A stretch of 64,000 bases of DNA from Bacteroidetes bacterium UBA2364. GTDB taxonomy: Bacteria; Bacteroidota; Rhodothermia; Rhodothermales; UBA2364. Positions within the stretch are counted from its first letter, which is position 1. Each line of letters begins with the position of its first letter. The translations under genes were made by a program, and so were the position numbers. Shown here one piece after another: positions 18,080 to 27,643 of the stretch. A model generated the notes under the pieces. It worked only from the letters and a program-made list of their open reading frames with translations. It did not search any database and was not told where the DNA came from. Location of the stretch: positions 1 to 64,000 of the forward strand of contig DDTM01000118.1 in assembly GCA_002344075.1 (NCBI GenBank), read 5' to 3'.

Positions 18080-19044
18080 TTATTTTACTAAAACTATTTT
18101 TTTATTCGCCTTAAAAGTTTCCCCCATGGCCTGATAAATATAGGTACCACTGGGCAGGTTTGCTGCGTTGAAGTTTAGGGTATTCACTTCTTTCGCTTGT
18201 ACTTGTCCATTAAACAAGGTTGTAACCAATTGTCCTTGTAGGTTATAAATTTCTACACGCACATTTTGGGTTTTAGCAACTGTCAAAGTGAACTTGGTCA
18301 TTGGGTTGAAAGGATTGGGGTAGATTGGTTAGCTCAAACGCGCCGGGTAATATAATCTCAACCTCGATAGCATCACTTTGTAATGTACTGCCATCTGTTC
18401 CAAAAGAAACCACACGGAAGGTGTGCTTGCCCGCAGGAAGATTGCTAAAGGTTTTGGTCAATGTATTAACATTTTGAATGGTTGCAACAGTTTGAAAGCT
18501 GTCTTTGACAAGTTTCTGTACTTCATACCGTTCAATTGTACTCGCATTTGTACCTTTCCATGAAAGTTCGACATCATTGCCTTCTACTTTTGCAGCAACA
18601 TCTGTTTTAGAAACCGCCAAAGGAACCGTGCAAGTTGCGGTAATAGTGGTTGGCCCACCAGTAGGGGTTGGCGCAGGGTGGGTGGTTGTTGCGGATGCCG
18701 AATAAGAACTGACTGCACCGCCGCAAACAGCACTCCATGAAAGATTGATATTGGCTGCTGGACAAGTATAGGTGCGCGTGCCACCTGTACCTGATTTCAC
18801 ACAGGTCACAGGACTTGCCGAAACCCCATTAACAGTATAGGTTGCGGTAATAATAGCACCTTGGTTGGAACCTTGTAAAGGTTCAGTTGACAGAAACAGA
18901 TTGGGTTCCCGTTGCGGTGCTACCTGATGTACCTGTGGTGGTAATGGCTGTAGGGGTAACAGTAAACTGTGCAAAAGCCGTGATCGAACCAGAAAAAACG
19001 ATGATCACAAGACTGGCAAAGAGTTTTGTAAGTGTGTACTTCAT
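18080..19044 (-). pseudogene. Secreted protein with type IX sorting domain, two frameshifts
   Basis: Three frames are needed to read one protein. The first (ATG at 19044) gives a signal peptide, MKYTLTKLFASLVIIVF through SITAFAQ, and stops at TGA 18885-18883. The second, to about 18320, gives Cys-containing beta-rich domains and a fibronectin-like segment (VELSWKGTNASTIERYEVQK). The third begins in YPNPFNPMTKFTLTVAK and ends in TYIYQAMGETFKANKKIVLVK, a typical type IX secretion C-terminal domain. The architecture parallels the intact gene at 41701-42726. Restoring the frame needs one indel near 18885 and one near 18325, so this is a decayed gene or a pair of sequencing errors. The function of the exported part is unknown. 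Confidence 0.75.
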
Positions 19045-19578
19045 AAAATAAATGATTTAAAACAAGGTTGATGAATATGTGTTTTGTATATAAGAAGTGC
19101 TAAAACAGAAGGCGGCGACTAATTTTGTTCAGCAGATTCCTTTAAAGATGTGTGATTTTTATACTGGAATGTTGAGCGTACCTTTCAGAAGATTATAAAG
19201 AACTGATCTTCGGAACCGATAGTGCCGATTAGAGTCATAAAGGGTGTCACAGGTTTAAAGTTACATAAGAAATTATTACAAATCATATAACACACGATAA
19301 AAACAGACATTTTTAAAAAATCATATACAAACTTAAAATTATCTATAAATAACTATAAATATCCAAGACTAAACACCATCTTTTACTCACAAAGATGGTC
19401 ACCCGTCAATAAAAATCTTGATTATCGGGGTTTGATTGTTAGGACAATAGCTTGCGACATATGCGTCCTGCTTCGCGAGGATTCCATCTTGATGACATAA
19501 TAACCGAGTATTAGTATTATTAGACAAATAGCGCGACTCGGTTTCTATTTTCATCCTCATATGGCCTATTACAAGACG
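19045..19578. other. AT-rich intergenic region without a supported gene
   Basis: Region upstream of the broken cargo gene. It is strongly AT-rich around 19260-19370. A perfect 9-bp hairpin (ACCATCTTT/AAAGATGGT, 19375-19399) lacks a T-run and has no assigned role. No coding frame with a recognisable product was found. Confidence 0.5.
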
Positions 19579-19613
19579 CAAAAACCACAATCCTGTATTA
19601 GAATTGCGGTTTT
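19579..19613 (-). terminator. Terminator after tRNA-Arg
   Basis: On the minus strand AAAACCGCAAT pairs with ATTGTGGTTTT (one G-U pair), followed by T residues, 8 nt after the tRNA. The plus-strand version would contain an A-C mismatch, which supports this orientation. Confidence 0.7.
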
Positions 19614-19620
19614 TATTTTG

Positions 19621-19694
19621 CGCGCTCGAGAGGATTTGAACCCCTAACCTTCTGATCCGTAGTCAGATGCTCTATCCAATTGAGCTACGAGCGC
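19621..19694 (-). tRNA. tRNA-Arg (anticodon ACG)
   Basis: 74-nt cloverleaf on the minus strand: acceptor GCGCTCG/CGAGCGC, D arm AGCTCAATTGGATAGAGC, anticodon stem CTGA.../...TCAG around CTACGGA (anticodon ACG, complementary to 19658-19660), T arm AGGGGTTCAAATCCTCT, discriminator G. CCA is not encoded. The first anticodon base is probably deaminated to inosine. Confidence 0.96.
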
Positions 19695-19795
19695 GTTTGG
19701 CTTAGGTGGATGAATATAGGGATTTTATTTCATTCGAGCAATGTTTTTTTTGTACCTTTAATGGTTTCACCATCGTTTCACGGTTAGATACCATT

Positions 19796-20719
19796 ATGAC
19801 GCCGTTACGGGGGCCTAACACGGGCACATTGACCGATCATTTGGTCGAAGAAATCAAGTACCGAATTGCGATAGGCGTTTTAAAAGTAAACGACTTTATG
19901 CCCTCAACTCGTGCGATGGGCGACCAGTTAGGGGTTTCCTTTCATACGATCCGAAGGGCGTATCAGGAATTAGAACGGCAAGGATTTTTAGCTGTTTCTG
20001 GCAGCAGGCAATATCGTGTGGTATCACGAGATCAGGCAGGAAAAACGGAGCGGATGGAAACTGGTGCCGCCATTGTTCAGGAAGCCTTACGGCGTTTGGT
20101 TGGCTTGGGTTTGGCAGATGAAGAGGTTCGGTATTTACTAGAAGAGCAAATTGACGAGGTTTTCCGGCCTCAGACATGGCGTTTTGCCTTTGCTGCACCC
20201 TATCCAGAATTGGTGGAAAGTGGGGTTCGGCAATTACATGAACTTTTGCATGAACCTGTAGAAGGAGTCACCTTCGATGCCTTGAGATCGGTACGTGAGG
20301 CAGACTTGCTCATTACGCCGTTTACAAACCTAAGGGCAGTCCGTGAACGTTTGCCCAAAACCGAGATACAAGGCGTCTTGATGAGCATTGGCCCCGAAGT
20401 ACTTCAGTTGGTTGCAGAAGTGCTTCACAACGAAGCAGTGACATTGGTTACGCGGGATCCGGAGTCTCAGGCTTTTCTGGCCTCGGCGTTGAAGTTAGAA
20501 ACCGGATTTACCGGCCAACTTTTTGGCGTATCATTGGATACGATCACCAATGCAGACTGGGCCTTGATAGAAACCGCCCAATTGCTCTTATACACACCTG
20601 CCTGTAAAAGACGGCTTGCGCATCTCTTGAGTAAAAAGCGAAATGCAATGGTGTATCAACAGATCAGCCGCGAATCTTGCGACCTCTTGCTTAGCAAAGC
20701 CCCAAGGCATTCACTTTAA
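19796..20719 (+). CDS. GntR-type transcriptional regulator
   Basis: DNA-binding regulator. The N-terminal winged helix-turn-helix is clear: LTDHLVEEIKYRIAIGVLK, FMPSTRAMGDQLGVSFHTIR and RAYQELERQGFLAVSGSRQY (about residues 10-75), matching the GntR pattern of dimerisation helix, recognition helix and wing. The C-terminal 220 residues show no aminotransferase lysine motif and resemble a ligand-binding or response domain of unknown type. The start at MTPLRGPNTG (19796) is preferred over 19706, whose extra 30 residues overlap a promoter-like TACCTTTA. Its target is unknown; the adjacent pgpH-like gene is convergent. Confidence 0.8.
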   Translation: MTPLRGPNTGTLTDHLVEEIKYRIAIGVLKVNDFMPSTRAMGDQLGVSFHTIRRAYQELERQGFLAVSGSRQYRVVSRDQAGKTERMETGAAIVQEALRRLVGLGLADEEVRYLLEEQIDEVFRPQTWRFAFAAPYPELVESGVRQLHELLHEPVEGVTFDALRSVREADLLITPFTNLRAVRERLPKTEIQGVLMSIGPEVLQLVAEVLHNEAVTLVTRDPESQAFLASALKLETGFTGQLFGVSLDTITNADWALIETAQLLLYTPACKRRLAHLLSKKRNAMVYQQISRESCDLLLSKAPRHSL

Positions 20720-20724
20720 ACAGA

Positions 20725-23193
20725 TTACCCTTCGGTAAGCGGCGGATTTTTCTTAGCGGAGGCACGGGCCGGCGTTTCCTTGGGTATGATTGTTTGATCG
20801 GTGGGTATTTCTTCTGATATACGAAGTTTTACTTCCGCCGTTTTGGGTTCTAACTCCTCTTCCTGACCCGGATACTTGAGTCGGAAATGGTACATTCCGC
20901 CTAAAATCCCCATAAAGGCTTCTTTTATTTTGGTCAAGTCATGAAATGTCAGGGGAGAGTCTTTTAGCTGCCCGTCTCCAATTCTCGCTTCGATGATTTT
21001 ATCAATCACCCCTTCTAATTTCTTTAAGGTTGGTTTTTCTAAGCTTTTGGAAGCGGCCTCGACCCCGTCTGCCAACATTAAGATGGCGGTTTCCAAGGTA
21101 TTTGGCCGCGGACCGGGATAGCGATAATCGGACTCTAAAATTGTAGCGGTCTCTTCTTTTTGGATTTCCAGTGCCTTGCGATAAAAGAATTCGATACGCA
21201 TACAGCCATGATGCATGGGGATAAACTGTTGTACCACTTTGGGCAATCTCGCATCTTGGGCCAATTGAAGTCCTTCCTTTACATGGTTCACGATGATTAA
21301 AGCAGCCATACGGGGTGTGAGGGCGTCCAAAGGATTTTGGCCTTGTTGTTGGTTTTCTACAAAATACTCGGGCTTGCTCATCTTGCCAATGTCGTGGTAT
21401 AACGCCCCAACACGTGTCAACAAAGCATTGGCTCCAATGGCAACAGCAGCAGCTTCGGCCAGATTAGAAACCTGCAATGAATGATTGAACGTTCCGGGTG
21501 CACGCAAACTTAGTTCCTTGAGCAATGGACGGTTTGTGTCAGAAAGTTCCAGCAATGTTAGGTCTGTGGTAACATCAAAAACTCGTTCAATGACCCATAC
21601 AATGGGGTACACAAATAAGGTAAGTGCTGCATTAATTGCAACATACAGCATGGTGTATAAATAACTTTCAACGGTATTAGACTGAAGCAGTGCAAAAGAC
21701 GTAGCTCCTAAAGCATATGCAAAATGAACCAAGCCAGCGGTACTTACAAATTGTCCCCGGTTCCGGATATCACGAACACTAAAAACGGCAATCATGCCCG
21801 CGAAGGCCGTTAGATACGTAAGCTGAAAGTCGAACGCAAAAAGCAAACCAGCCACAAGTGACATGGTCATTGTTCCAAACAAGCCAACCCTCGAATCAAA
21901 AACGATGGTGAACATAACCGACAGGATGGTGACAGGAATCACCAATTTGAAAGCATGATCCAATCCAGAACGCAAGACAATGCCATACGCCACTACGAAA
22001 GCGCCAAAAAGCAATGCAATCAGCAATACATGAAGGTTTCGATCAAAAATAGGCTTTCGAAAAAGATAGAGATACAAAAAGAAGACCGAATAGATGCTAA
22101 AGACCAGCAACAATTCGCCAATGGTAATCCGCCAATTTGGGATAACGCCTGTACCAGAAGATCTGGATCGGGAGTATGAACGCAATTTGGCCAACACTTC
22201 TGGTGTCACCACCTCGCCTTGACGAATAATGGCCTGATCTTTTTTTACCACCCCTTGTGTATATGATATTTGCGCAATGGCTGCATTCCAAAGAGCATGG
22301 GTCGCTTCCTTTTCAAAAATTAGGCTGGGCTGAAAGACGGCGTCGAACAAGGCGATTCCGATTGCGACCGTATCTTGTTTTTGGGGGAACTGTGCGGCAA
22401 ATTGCTGTTCAATTTGTTTTAATACTTGATCTCGAGTTCGCACACTTTTAATCGAAATACTCCGATCAAGATGGGCTTCATTGTTACGAACAATAATATT
22501 TTCGGCGTGAAGACTATCCCGTGGCAGGCCAATAGAGGGCCGGTCAAAGAGGTCTTTCAGGCTTGCCAACTGCTCAAAAAGTACCTCTTTTAAAGCGGCG
22601 CTTGGCTCAATACGTGCGGTTGTTGTAACACCAGGTGTTACCGACTTGGACGACTCCAGTAGATAGGTCCATTGCCTTTCATTGACTTTGATGGGCAAAT
22701 TTTCCTTCGACCGATAGTATCGTGCCGAATCTATGGCTGCTTTATCCATGAGGCCCCGGCTTCGGCTAAATTCCCATTCTAAGAATGCAGAAACGGTCCG
22801 CTGTAGGCGTGTATTGAGCGAATCTAAGTTTTCGTTGTAACGACCCTCTGGATTGTCTATTGGGATAAAAATTGGTTCTAATTCATGAAGGATGCGCTTT
22901 CGCTCGGTCGCAAGTTGTTGTTCTGTTCGGTAAATCGGGAAGTCAAAATCGGCGATAACATCACCACGCCGCCAGACATCATCCACCTTGGCATCTGCCC
23001 AGTCGTAAGATTGTTGATGAGGGAACGCGAGCAATGTCACTAAGATCAGCCCAAGAAAGATCGTTGCTTTACCCCACCAATTTAGTTTAGACTGATTGGC
23101 CTGATGGGGTTCTTTACCTGTTTCCAGACGGTTACCCACGGGTTTTAATCGGGGTCTTTTTGGGGTTAGACCTAAGCGCTTGAGTATGCTCAT
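20725..23193 (-). CDS. 7TM-HD family phosphohydrolase (PgpH-like c-di-AMP phosphodiesterase)
   Basis: Membrane-bound HD-domain phosphodiesterase. One transmembrane helix (about 40-60) is followed by a large extracytoplasmic 7TMR-HDED-like domain (about 80-350, including RTEQQLATERKRILHELEPIFIP), seven membrane helices (about 360-540) and a cytoplasmic HD domain with LTRVGALYHDIGKMSKPEYF around residue 600, then IIVNHVKEGLQLA and FIPMHHG. Listeria PgpH, with the same architecture, degrades cyclic di-AMP; the same substrate is inferred here. The basic, Ser/Pro-rich C-terminal tail is extra. The gene is 12 bp downstream of an Na+/solute symporter gene, so cotranscription is likely and a role in osmotic or ion homeostasis is plausible. 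Confidence 0.85.
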   Translation of the reverse strand: MSILKRLGLTPKRPRLKPVGNRLETGKEPHQANQSKLNWWGKATIFLGLILVTLLAFPHQQSYDWADAKVDDVWRRGDVIADFDFPIYRTEQQLATERKRILHELEPIFIPIDNPEGRYNENLDSLNTRLQRTVSAFLEWEFSRSRGLMDKAAIDSARYYRSKENLPIKVNERQWTYLLESSKSVTPGVTTTARIEPSAALKEVLFEQLASLKDLFDRPSIGLPRDSLHAENIIVRNNEAHLDRSISIKSVRTRDQVLKQIEQQFAAQFPQKQDTVAIGIALFDAVFQPSLIFEKEATHALWNAAIAQISYTQGVVKKDQAIIRQGEVVTPEVLAKLRSYSRSRSSGTGVIPNWRITIGELLLVFSIYSVFFLYLYLFRKPIFDRNLHVLLIALLFGAFVVAYGIVLRSGLDHAFKLVIPVTILSVMFTIVFDSRVGLFGTMTMSLVAGLLFAFDFQLTYLTAFAGMIAVFSVRDIRNRGQFVSTAGLVHFAYALGATSFALLQSNTVESYLYTMLYVAINAALTLFVYPIVWVIERVFDVTTDLTLLELSDTNRPLLKELSLRAPGTFNHSLQVSNLAEAAAVAIGANALLTRVGALYHDIGKMSKPEYFVENQQQGQNPLDALTPRMAALIIVNHVKEGLQLAQDARLPKVVQQFIPMHHGCMRIEFFYRKALEIQKEETATILESDYRYPGPRPNTLETAILMLADGVEAASKSLEKPTLKKLEGVIDKIIEARIGDGQLKDSPLTFHDLTKIKEAFMGILGGMYHFRLKYPGQEEELEPKTAEVKLRISEEIPTDQTIIPKETPARASAKKNPPLTEG

Positions 23194-23205
23194 TGTTTCT
23201 TTGAC

Positions 23206-24672
23206 TTATTGAGCAGATGGTTTCGGCTGGCGTACAGACAATAGGCTACCCAATAATAAGCAGATACCCGAACCAATTACGGTATGCCAAGGCCATGCAA
23301 TTTTATACGTTGCAATAATCACTGCCATAATAGCGATGGCAACAAAGAAAGCAATTAGGGCATCAGTTTGCTTGGCACGTTTGTTCAATAACCCCAGCAA
23401 AAACACGCCCAGTAGCCCGCCATAGGTATAAGAGGCAATCGCCAATCCTAATTCTACGATGGGCTGTTTGGTATCTTGAAATAGGTTCGCAAAAATGATA
23501 AATAACCCACTCCAGACTAAGGTCATGATGCGGGCCATGCGAAATTCCGACTCCGGGGTGGTTTTGTTAGCCAGCCGCTTGTACAAATCCATTACCGAAG
23601 CAGCAGAAAGCGAATTGAGTGAAGACGAGACGGTACTCATGGCCGCTGCAAAAATGGCCACCAGCAACAATCCGGACACGCCTGAAGGCAAACCTTCAAT
23701 AAGGAACTTGGGGTAAATTTCATCTGCCCGCGTAAGCCCCAGATCTGCCGGGCTTGCGCCTCCATAATGTACCCAAAGCATCAGCCCCACAAATAAAAAC
23801 AACGCAAACTGGATTATGATCACCACACCACTTACGACCAACGCAAGTTGGCTTTCTTTTAGGTTTCGGGTAGTAAACAAGCGCTGAACAATGAGGTAAT
23901 CGGTTCCATGAGAAGCCATAGACAAAACCGCTCCTCCAATCACTGCTGTAATGAACATATAGGGGGAGGTGAGCCAGTCCGAACTAAAATCCAGAATTTG
24001 GGTCTTTCCGGCAGAAACGGCCTTGGTCATCCAATCTACGGGAGCATCCTGAAGTAAAACGGTGATGGCCAAAACAGCACCCAGCAGATACAGGAACATT
24101 TGGACCACATCCATCCAAACCACGGCTTTGATGCCTCCAAAAAAAGTATAAGCAATAGTGACCAGAGAGATCGCAACAATAATTTGCCAATAGGCGACCT
24201 CAAGCCCGCTCGCCGAAAGGACGACTTTTACAGGTATGGCAGTGGCAAACAACCGAACACCATCGGCCAATAAACGGGTAATCATAAACGTAACCGAGGT
24301 GGTTACACGCATCCGATCACCAAATCTTGTACCAATAAACTCATAGGCAGTGGTGAGTTCACCTGCAAAATAGCGCGGTAGAAACAGTACGCTCACGAGG
24401 ATACGGCCTAATAAATACCCAAAAGTGATCTGTAGAAAGGTCAATGTACCACCATAGGCAATTGCAGGCACGCTTATGACTGTCAGTGAACTGGTTTCTG
24501 TGGCAACAATCGAAAAGCTAACGGCCCACCAAGGCAAGTTGCGTTCTCCAAAAAAGTAATCGCTGTTGTCGCGTTGTTTTCCGGCCATCCACAAACCAAA
24601 AACAACCGATCCAAATAAATACACAACAATAACGGAATAATCTAAACCAGTAAGCATATTATCTGAATTCAA
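23206..24672 (-). CDS. Sodium:solute symporter (SSS family)
   Basis: 488-residue inner-membrane Na+-coupled transporter with about 13 hydrophobic segments. SSS hallmarks are FGERNLPWWAVSFSIVATE near residue 42, FFGGIKAVVWMDVVQMFLY in the mid-region and the sodium-site stretch STVSSSLNSLSAASVMDLY around residue 335. It is closest in layout to the SGLT/proline-permease group; the solute cannot be identified. It precedes the pgpH-like gene by 12 bp. A terminator of the upstream transcript lies at 24733-24763, so this pair probably has its own promoter within 24673-24732. Confidence 0.9.
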   Translation of the reverse strand: MNSDNMLTGLDYSVIVVYLFGSVVFGLWMAGKQRDNSDYFFGERNLPWWAVSFSIVATETSSLTVISVPAIAYGGTLTFLQITFGYLLGRILVSVLFLPRYFAGELTTAYEFIGTRFGDRMRVTTSVTFMITRLLADGVRLFATAIPVKVVLSASGLEVAYWQIIVAISLVTIAYTFFGGIKAVVWMDVVQMFLYLLGAVLAITVLLQDAPVDWMTKAVSAGKTQILDFSSDWLTSPYMFITAVIGGAVLSMASHGTDYLIVQRLFTTRNLKESQLALVVSGVVIIIQFALFLFVGLMLWVHYGGASPADLGLTRADEIYPKFLIEGLPSGVSGLLLVAIFAAAMSTVSSSLNSLSAASVMDLYKRLANKTTPESEFRMARIMTLVWSGLFIIFANLFQDTKQPIVELGLAIASYTYGGLLGVFLLGLLNKRAKQTDALIAFFVAIAIMAVIIATYKIAWPWHTVIGSGICLLLGSLLSVRQPKPSAQ

Positions 24673-24732
24673 TCAATGTAGGGCGTAAACTTGTAATTTA
24701 ACCTGTTATTAGCCAAAGGACAAACCCAACCA

Positions 24733-24763
24733 TAAAAAAAGCCTCTCGGTAATCAGGAGAGGC
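24733..24763 (-). terminator. Rho-independent terminator
   Basis: On the minus strand GCCTCTC pairs with GAGAGGC (24763-24757 and 24747-24741) and runs into seven T residues, 13 bp after the stop of the gene at 24777-25505. Confidence 0.85.
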
Positions 24764-24776
24764 TGGTAAAACGAAA

Positions 24777-25505
24777 CTAATTGTTTATGGCAAACGGGAG
24801 GGTAGGTAGCACAGGGCTTGGTCTTCGCTTGAATAAGATCGGCATTGGTTCCATTTGCCCTAAGTGCATTCTAAGATACTCCACAGGGCTTTGACCTTTT
24901 CGTACACATTGGCCAAAATCAAGCATCAAATCATAATATAATCCAGCATTTTCGTGCTGTGGACCGATCCGATATTTTGCCGAAGAACCACCCACCAACA
25001 AGGTAGATGCAGGACGAAGCGTAGTATTGAGATCTATGGCCACATCTGGCTTTCGTGCCCAAATTCGGTCCAAAAATGCCTTTTTAGGAAGCCCGAGAGG
25101 GCTGCAATCTTCAGGCTTGATCAATAATGCCTGCCCCACATAAGCGGGTGGAATAAACACCACTTGGTCGGATAAAATAGCCACAAAGATTCCCCGCCAT
25201 TTCAGGTGAAGTTCATCCAGAAACTGCCAGAATGTACGTTGCGACGCAATTTCCTTGGGGATCACAAATAAAACAGCACGCTGTTGTGGGTCTAAAGGCC
25301 AAGGCTGTACTTTCCGGTGCTGTACCGCATAACGTATCCGTAACTGGCCGAGTTGGGTCGTGAATTTGCTGAGCATGAGTGCCAATGGTAGCGTGGGTAT
25401 AAACAGAAGAACACATAACATAAAAGCAAGAATCATGCCAGACAACAATGACCATGCATAAAAAAAACAACCCATTAACCCCTTGTGTTTTATTTTCACA
25501 ATCAA
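24777..25505 (-). CDS. Membrane-associated protein resembling DUF6913/glycosyltransferase-9-like proteins
   Basis: 242 residues with two hydrophobic stretches near the N-terminus (about 12-45), then a soluble alpha/beta domain. The segment PDVAIDLNTTLRPASTLLVG followed by SAKYRIGPQHENAGLYYDLML recalls DUF6913 proteins and, more distantly, GT9 heptosyltransferase folds (D-L-N/T and S-A-K/R-x-R-I-G patterns). No catalytic residue can be assigned. It could act at the inner membrane in surface glycan assembly, but that is speculative. A strong terminator follows. Confidence 0.6.
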   Translation of the reverse strand: MIVKIKHKGLMGCFFYAWSLLSGMILAFMLCVLLFIPTLPLALMLSKFTTQLGQLRIRYAVQHRKVQPWPLDPQQRAVLFVIPKEIASQRTFWQFLDELHLKWRGIFVAILSDQVVFIPPAYVGQALLIKPEDCSPLGLPKKAFLDRIWARKPDVAIDLNTTLRPASTLLVGGSSAKYRIGPQHENAGLYYDLMLDFGQCVRKGQSPVEYLRMHLGQMEPMPILFKRRPSPVLPTLPFAINN

Positions 25506-25597
25506 ATAATTAAATCAAAATCTGCTTCATCAGATCAATACCCTCTGATGTCATGCTAAACCATTTATATCTCAACAGTTAGTAAAGAATTGCCCTT

Positions 25598-27643
25598 TCA
25601 ACCCAGTAATGTTTTCAATGCCTCATCAGTGGAAACAGGCTGTTCACAAACATGTCCACGACACAGGAAAGCCCATGCATCTCTAAGGGTTGGCGTATAT
25701 GCGCGGACAAATGGAGCCAGCCTAAACAACTCTGGGGCATTTTGTTGGGTAACTAAATGGATAACCATTTGCGGATGATAGGTTGTACGGAGTGTTGACA
25801 GCATGTTTTGAATTTCCGGATGCGTGGTTTCACCAACCAAAACAACTTCCTGACCGCCTGTTTCCATCCAATTTACGGCTAACATAAAAAAAGAATATGC
25901 AGCGGGATACCGACGGATTTCATCTGTAAACACAGCACGTATGTCTTGTGCCCTTTGCTCGTATTCAGGTTGAGCCGTTAAGCGGCCAAGCCGGATCAAA
26001 TTGTACAAAGCAATGGCATTTCCGGAAGGTATTGCACCGTCGTGAAGTTGCTTCTCACGAAAAAGCAGGGCTTCTCCATCGCTGGGTGTAAAGAAGTATC
26101 CTCCATGCTGCGAATCCCAAAACCAGCGGTCTTGCTGTTTTTGTAGTTCAATGGCCTTCGCCAGATACCTTGGTTCAAATGTGGCTTGATATAGCTCGGT
26201 CAAGCCCAAAACAAGAAAGGCGTAATCGTCTAAATTCGCTTGTAAACCTGCGTGCCCCTTTCGCCAACGATGCAGGAGCCGTCCGTCTGACTGAAGCAAT
26301 GTGTCGAGGGCAAAATCTATGGCCTGCTTTGCAGCCATGATATAACGAGGCTCATTCAAACTTTGCCCTGCACGGGCAAGCACAGCGCCCATCAAGCCAT
26401 TCCAATCAGATAAAATCTTATCGTCTTTTAAGGGATGGATTCGTTTTTCGCGGGCTTGGAAAAGTTTTTCGCGAAAGGGTTGCCAGTGTTGTTTTTCCTG
26501 CATAGAAAGGGGGATATCTATGTACAAAATATTTGTGTGCATGGCTTCGCCGGTTGCCTCTTCGTAATAGTTCCCCTTTACAGTAGCACCAAATCGGTTC
26601 AATAATTCTTTTTCTGGCGTAGTTTCCGCCAATTCATTCAATTCGAGATAAGTCCAGACATAAAACCGTCCTTCTTCCCCCTCCGAATCTGCATCTTCTG
26701 CTGAATAGAAGCCTCCTTTTTCATGCTGCATGTCACGCAACACATATTGGAGAATCTCATGAGCAGTCTCGGCAAAAAAATCGGATTGCGTGGCCACAAA
26801 AGCTTCCGTGTACGCCCATGCCATCATGGCCTGATCGTACAACATCTTCTCGAAGTGTGGCAAAAACCAGCGTTCATCCGTGGAGTAGCGATGGAAACCG
26901 AGTCCAACTTGGTCAAACAACCCACCCAGCCGCATTTTTTGCAAGGTATGTGTAACCATTGTCAACGCCGAGACATCAGATGTTTTTTTCCAATAATGTA
27001 ATAAAAACAAGAGGTTGTGTGGTGAAGGAAACTTGGGCCGATTGCCGAATCCACCATAATCGGCATCGTATCGTTGGGTCAATAATGAAAAAGAATGTGC
27101 CAGATCTGTATTTTGCAACACTTGTTGAGATGCACTATGGCTACCGATCTCGCGAAGCCTTTGCGACACATAATCTGCTGTCTTGAAGAGACGTTTACGG
27201 TCTTTGCGCCAAAGGGTCTGGATTTGCGGCACAAAGTCCAACATACCGATTTTTCCTCCCCGGCTCTCTTTGGGCAAATAGGTTCCGGCGAAAAACGGTT
27301 TTTTATCCGGCGTCATGACCACCGTTAGTGGCCACCCTCCATGTCCGGTCATCATCTGACAAACGGTCATATACACCCCATCCACATCGGGTCGTTCCTC
27401 TCGATCCACCTTCACGCACACAAAGGCTTCATTCATGAGAGATGCGACTTCATTGTCCTCAAATGATTCATGCGCCATTACGTGACACCAATGACAAGTG
27501 GCATAGCCGATTGAAAGAAAAATTGGCTTATCGTTTTTCCGTGCTTGTTCGAAGGCAGCTTCCCCCCATGGCCACCATGCCACCGGATTTTCGGCATGTT
27601 GCAAGAGATAAGGACTTAATTCGTGGTAAAGGCGATTTATCAT
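25598..27643 (-). CDS. Thioredoxin-fold protein with cellobiose-epimerase-like domain (YyaL/DUF255 family)
   Basis: 681-residue member of the YyaL/SSP411 family. The N-terminal thioredoxin fold starts MINRLYHELSPYLLQHAENP and carries the redox pair C50-x-x-C53 in YATCHWCHVMAHESF. The remaining 500 residues form an (alpha/alpha)6 barrel-like region with LGGLFDQVGLGFHRYSTDER, HFEKMLYDQAMMAWAY and KILSDWNGLMGAVLARAGQ. The length is normal. The physiological substrate of the family is not established. Its ATG overlaps the purK stop codon as ATGA, so translation is probably coupled to purK, although no functional link is known. Confidence 0.9.
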   Translation of the reverse strand: MINRLYHELSPYLLQHAENPVAWWPWGEAAFEQARKNDKPIFLSIGYATCHWCHVMAHESFEDNEVASLMNEAFVCVKVDREERPDVDGVYMTVCQMMTGHGGWPLTVVMTPDKKPFFAGTYLPKESRGGKIGMLDFVPQIQTLWRKDRKRLFKTADYVSQRLREIGSHSASQQVLQNTDLAHSFSLLTQRYDADYGGFGNRPKFPSPHNLLFLLHYWKKTSDVSALTMVTHTLQKMRLGGLFDQVGLGFHRYSTDERWFLPHFEKMLYDQAMMAWAYTEAFVATQSDFFAETAHEILQYVLRDMQHEKGGFYSAEDADSEGEEGRFYVWTYLELNELAETTPEKELLNRFGATVKGNYYEEATGEAMHTNILYIDIPLSMQEKQHWQPFREKLFQAREKRIHPLKDDKILSDWNGLMGAVLARAGQSLNEPRYIMAAKQAIDFALDTLLQSDGRLLHRWRKGHAGLQANLDDYAFLVLGLTELYQATFEPRYLAKAIELQKQQDRWFWDSQHGGYFFTPSDGEALLFREKQLHDGAIPSGNAIALYNLIRLGRLTAQPEYEQRAQDIRAVFTDEIRRYPAAYSFFMLAVNWMETGGQEVVLVGETTHPEIQNMLSTLRTTYHPQMVIHLVTQQNAPELFRLAPFVRAYTPTLRDAWAFLCRGHVCEQPVSTDEALKTLLG

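Noticed and set aside
19375..19399. Perfect 9-bp hairpin as a terminator
   Set aside because: No T-run on either strand and no gene ending nearby.
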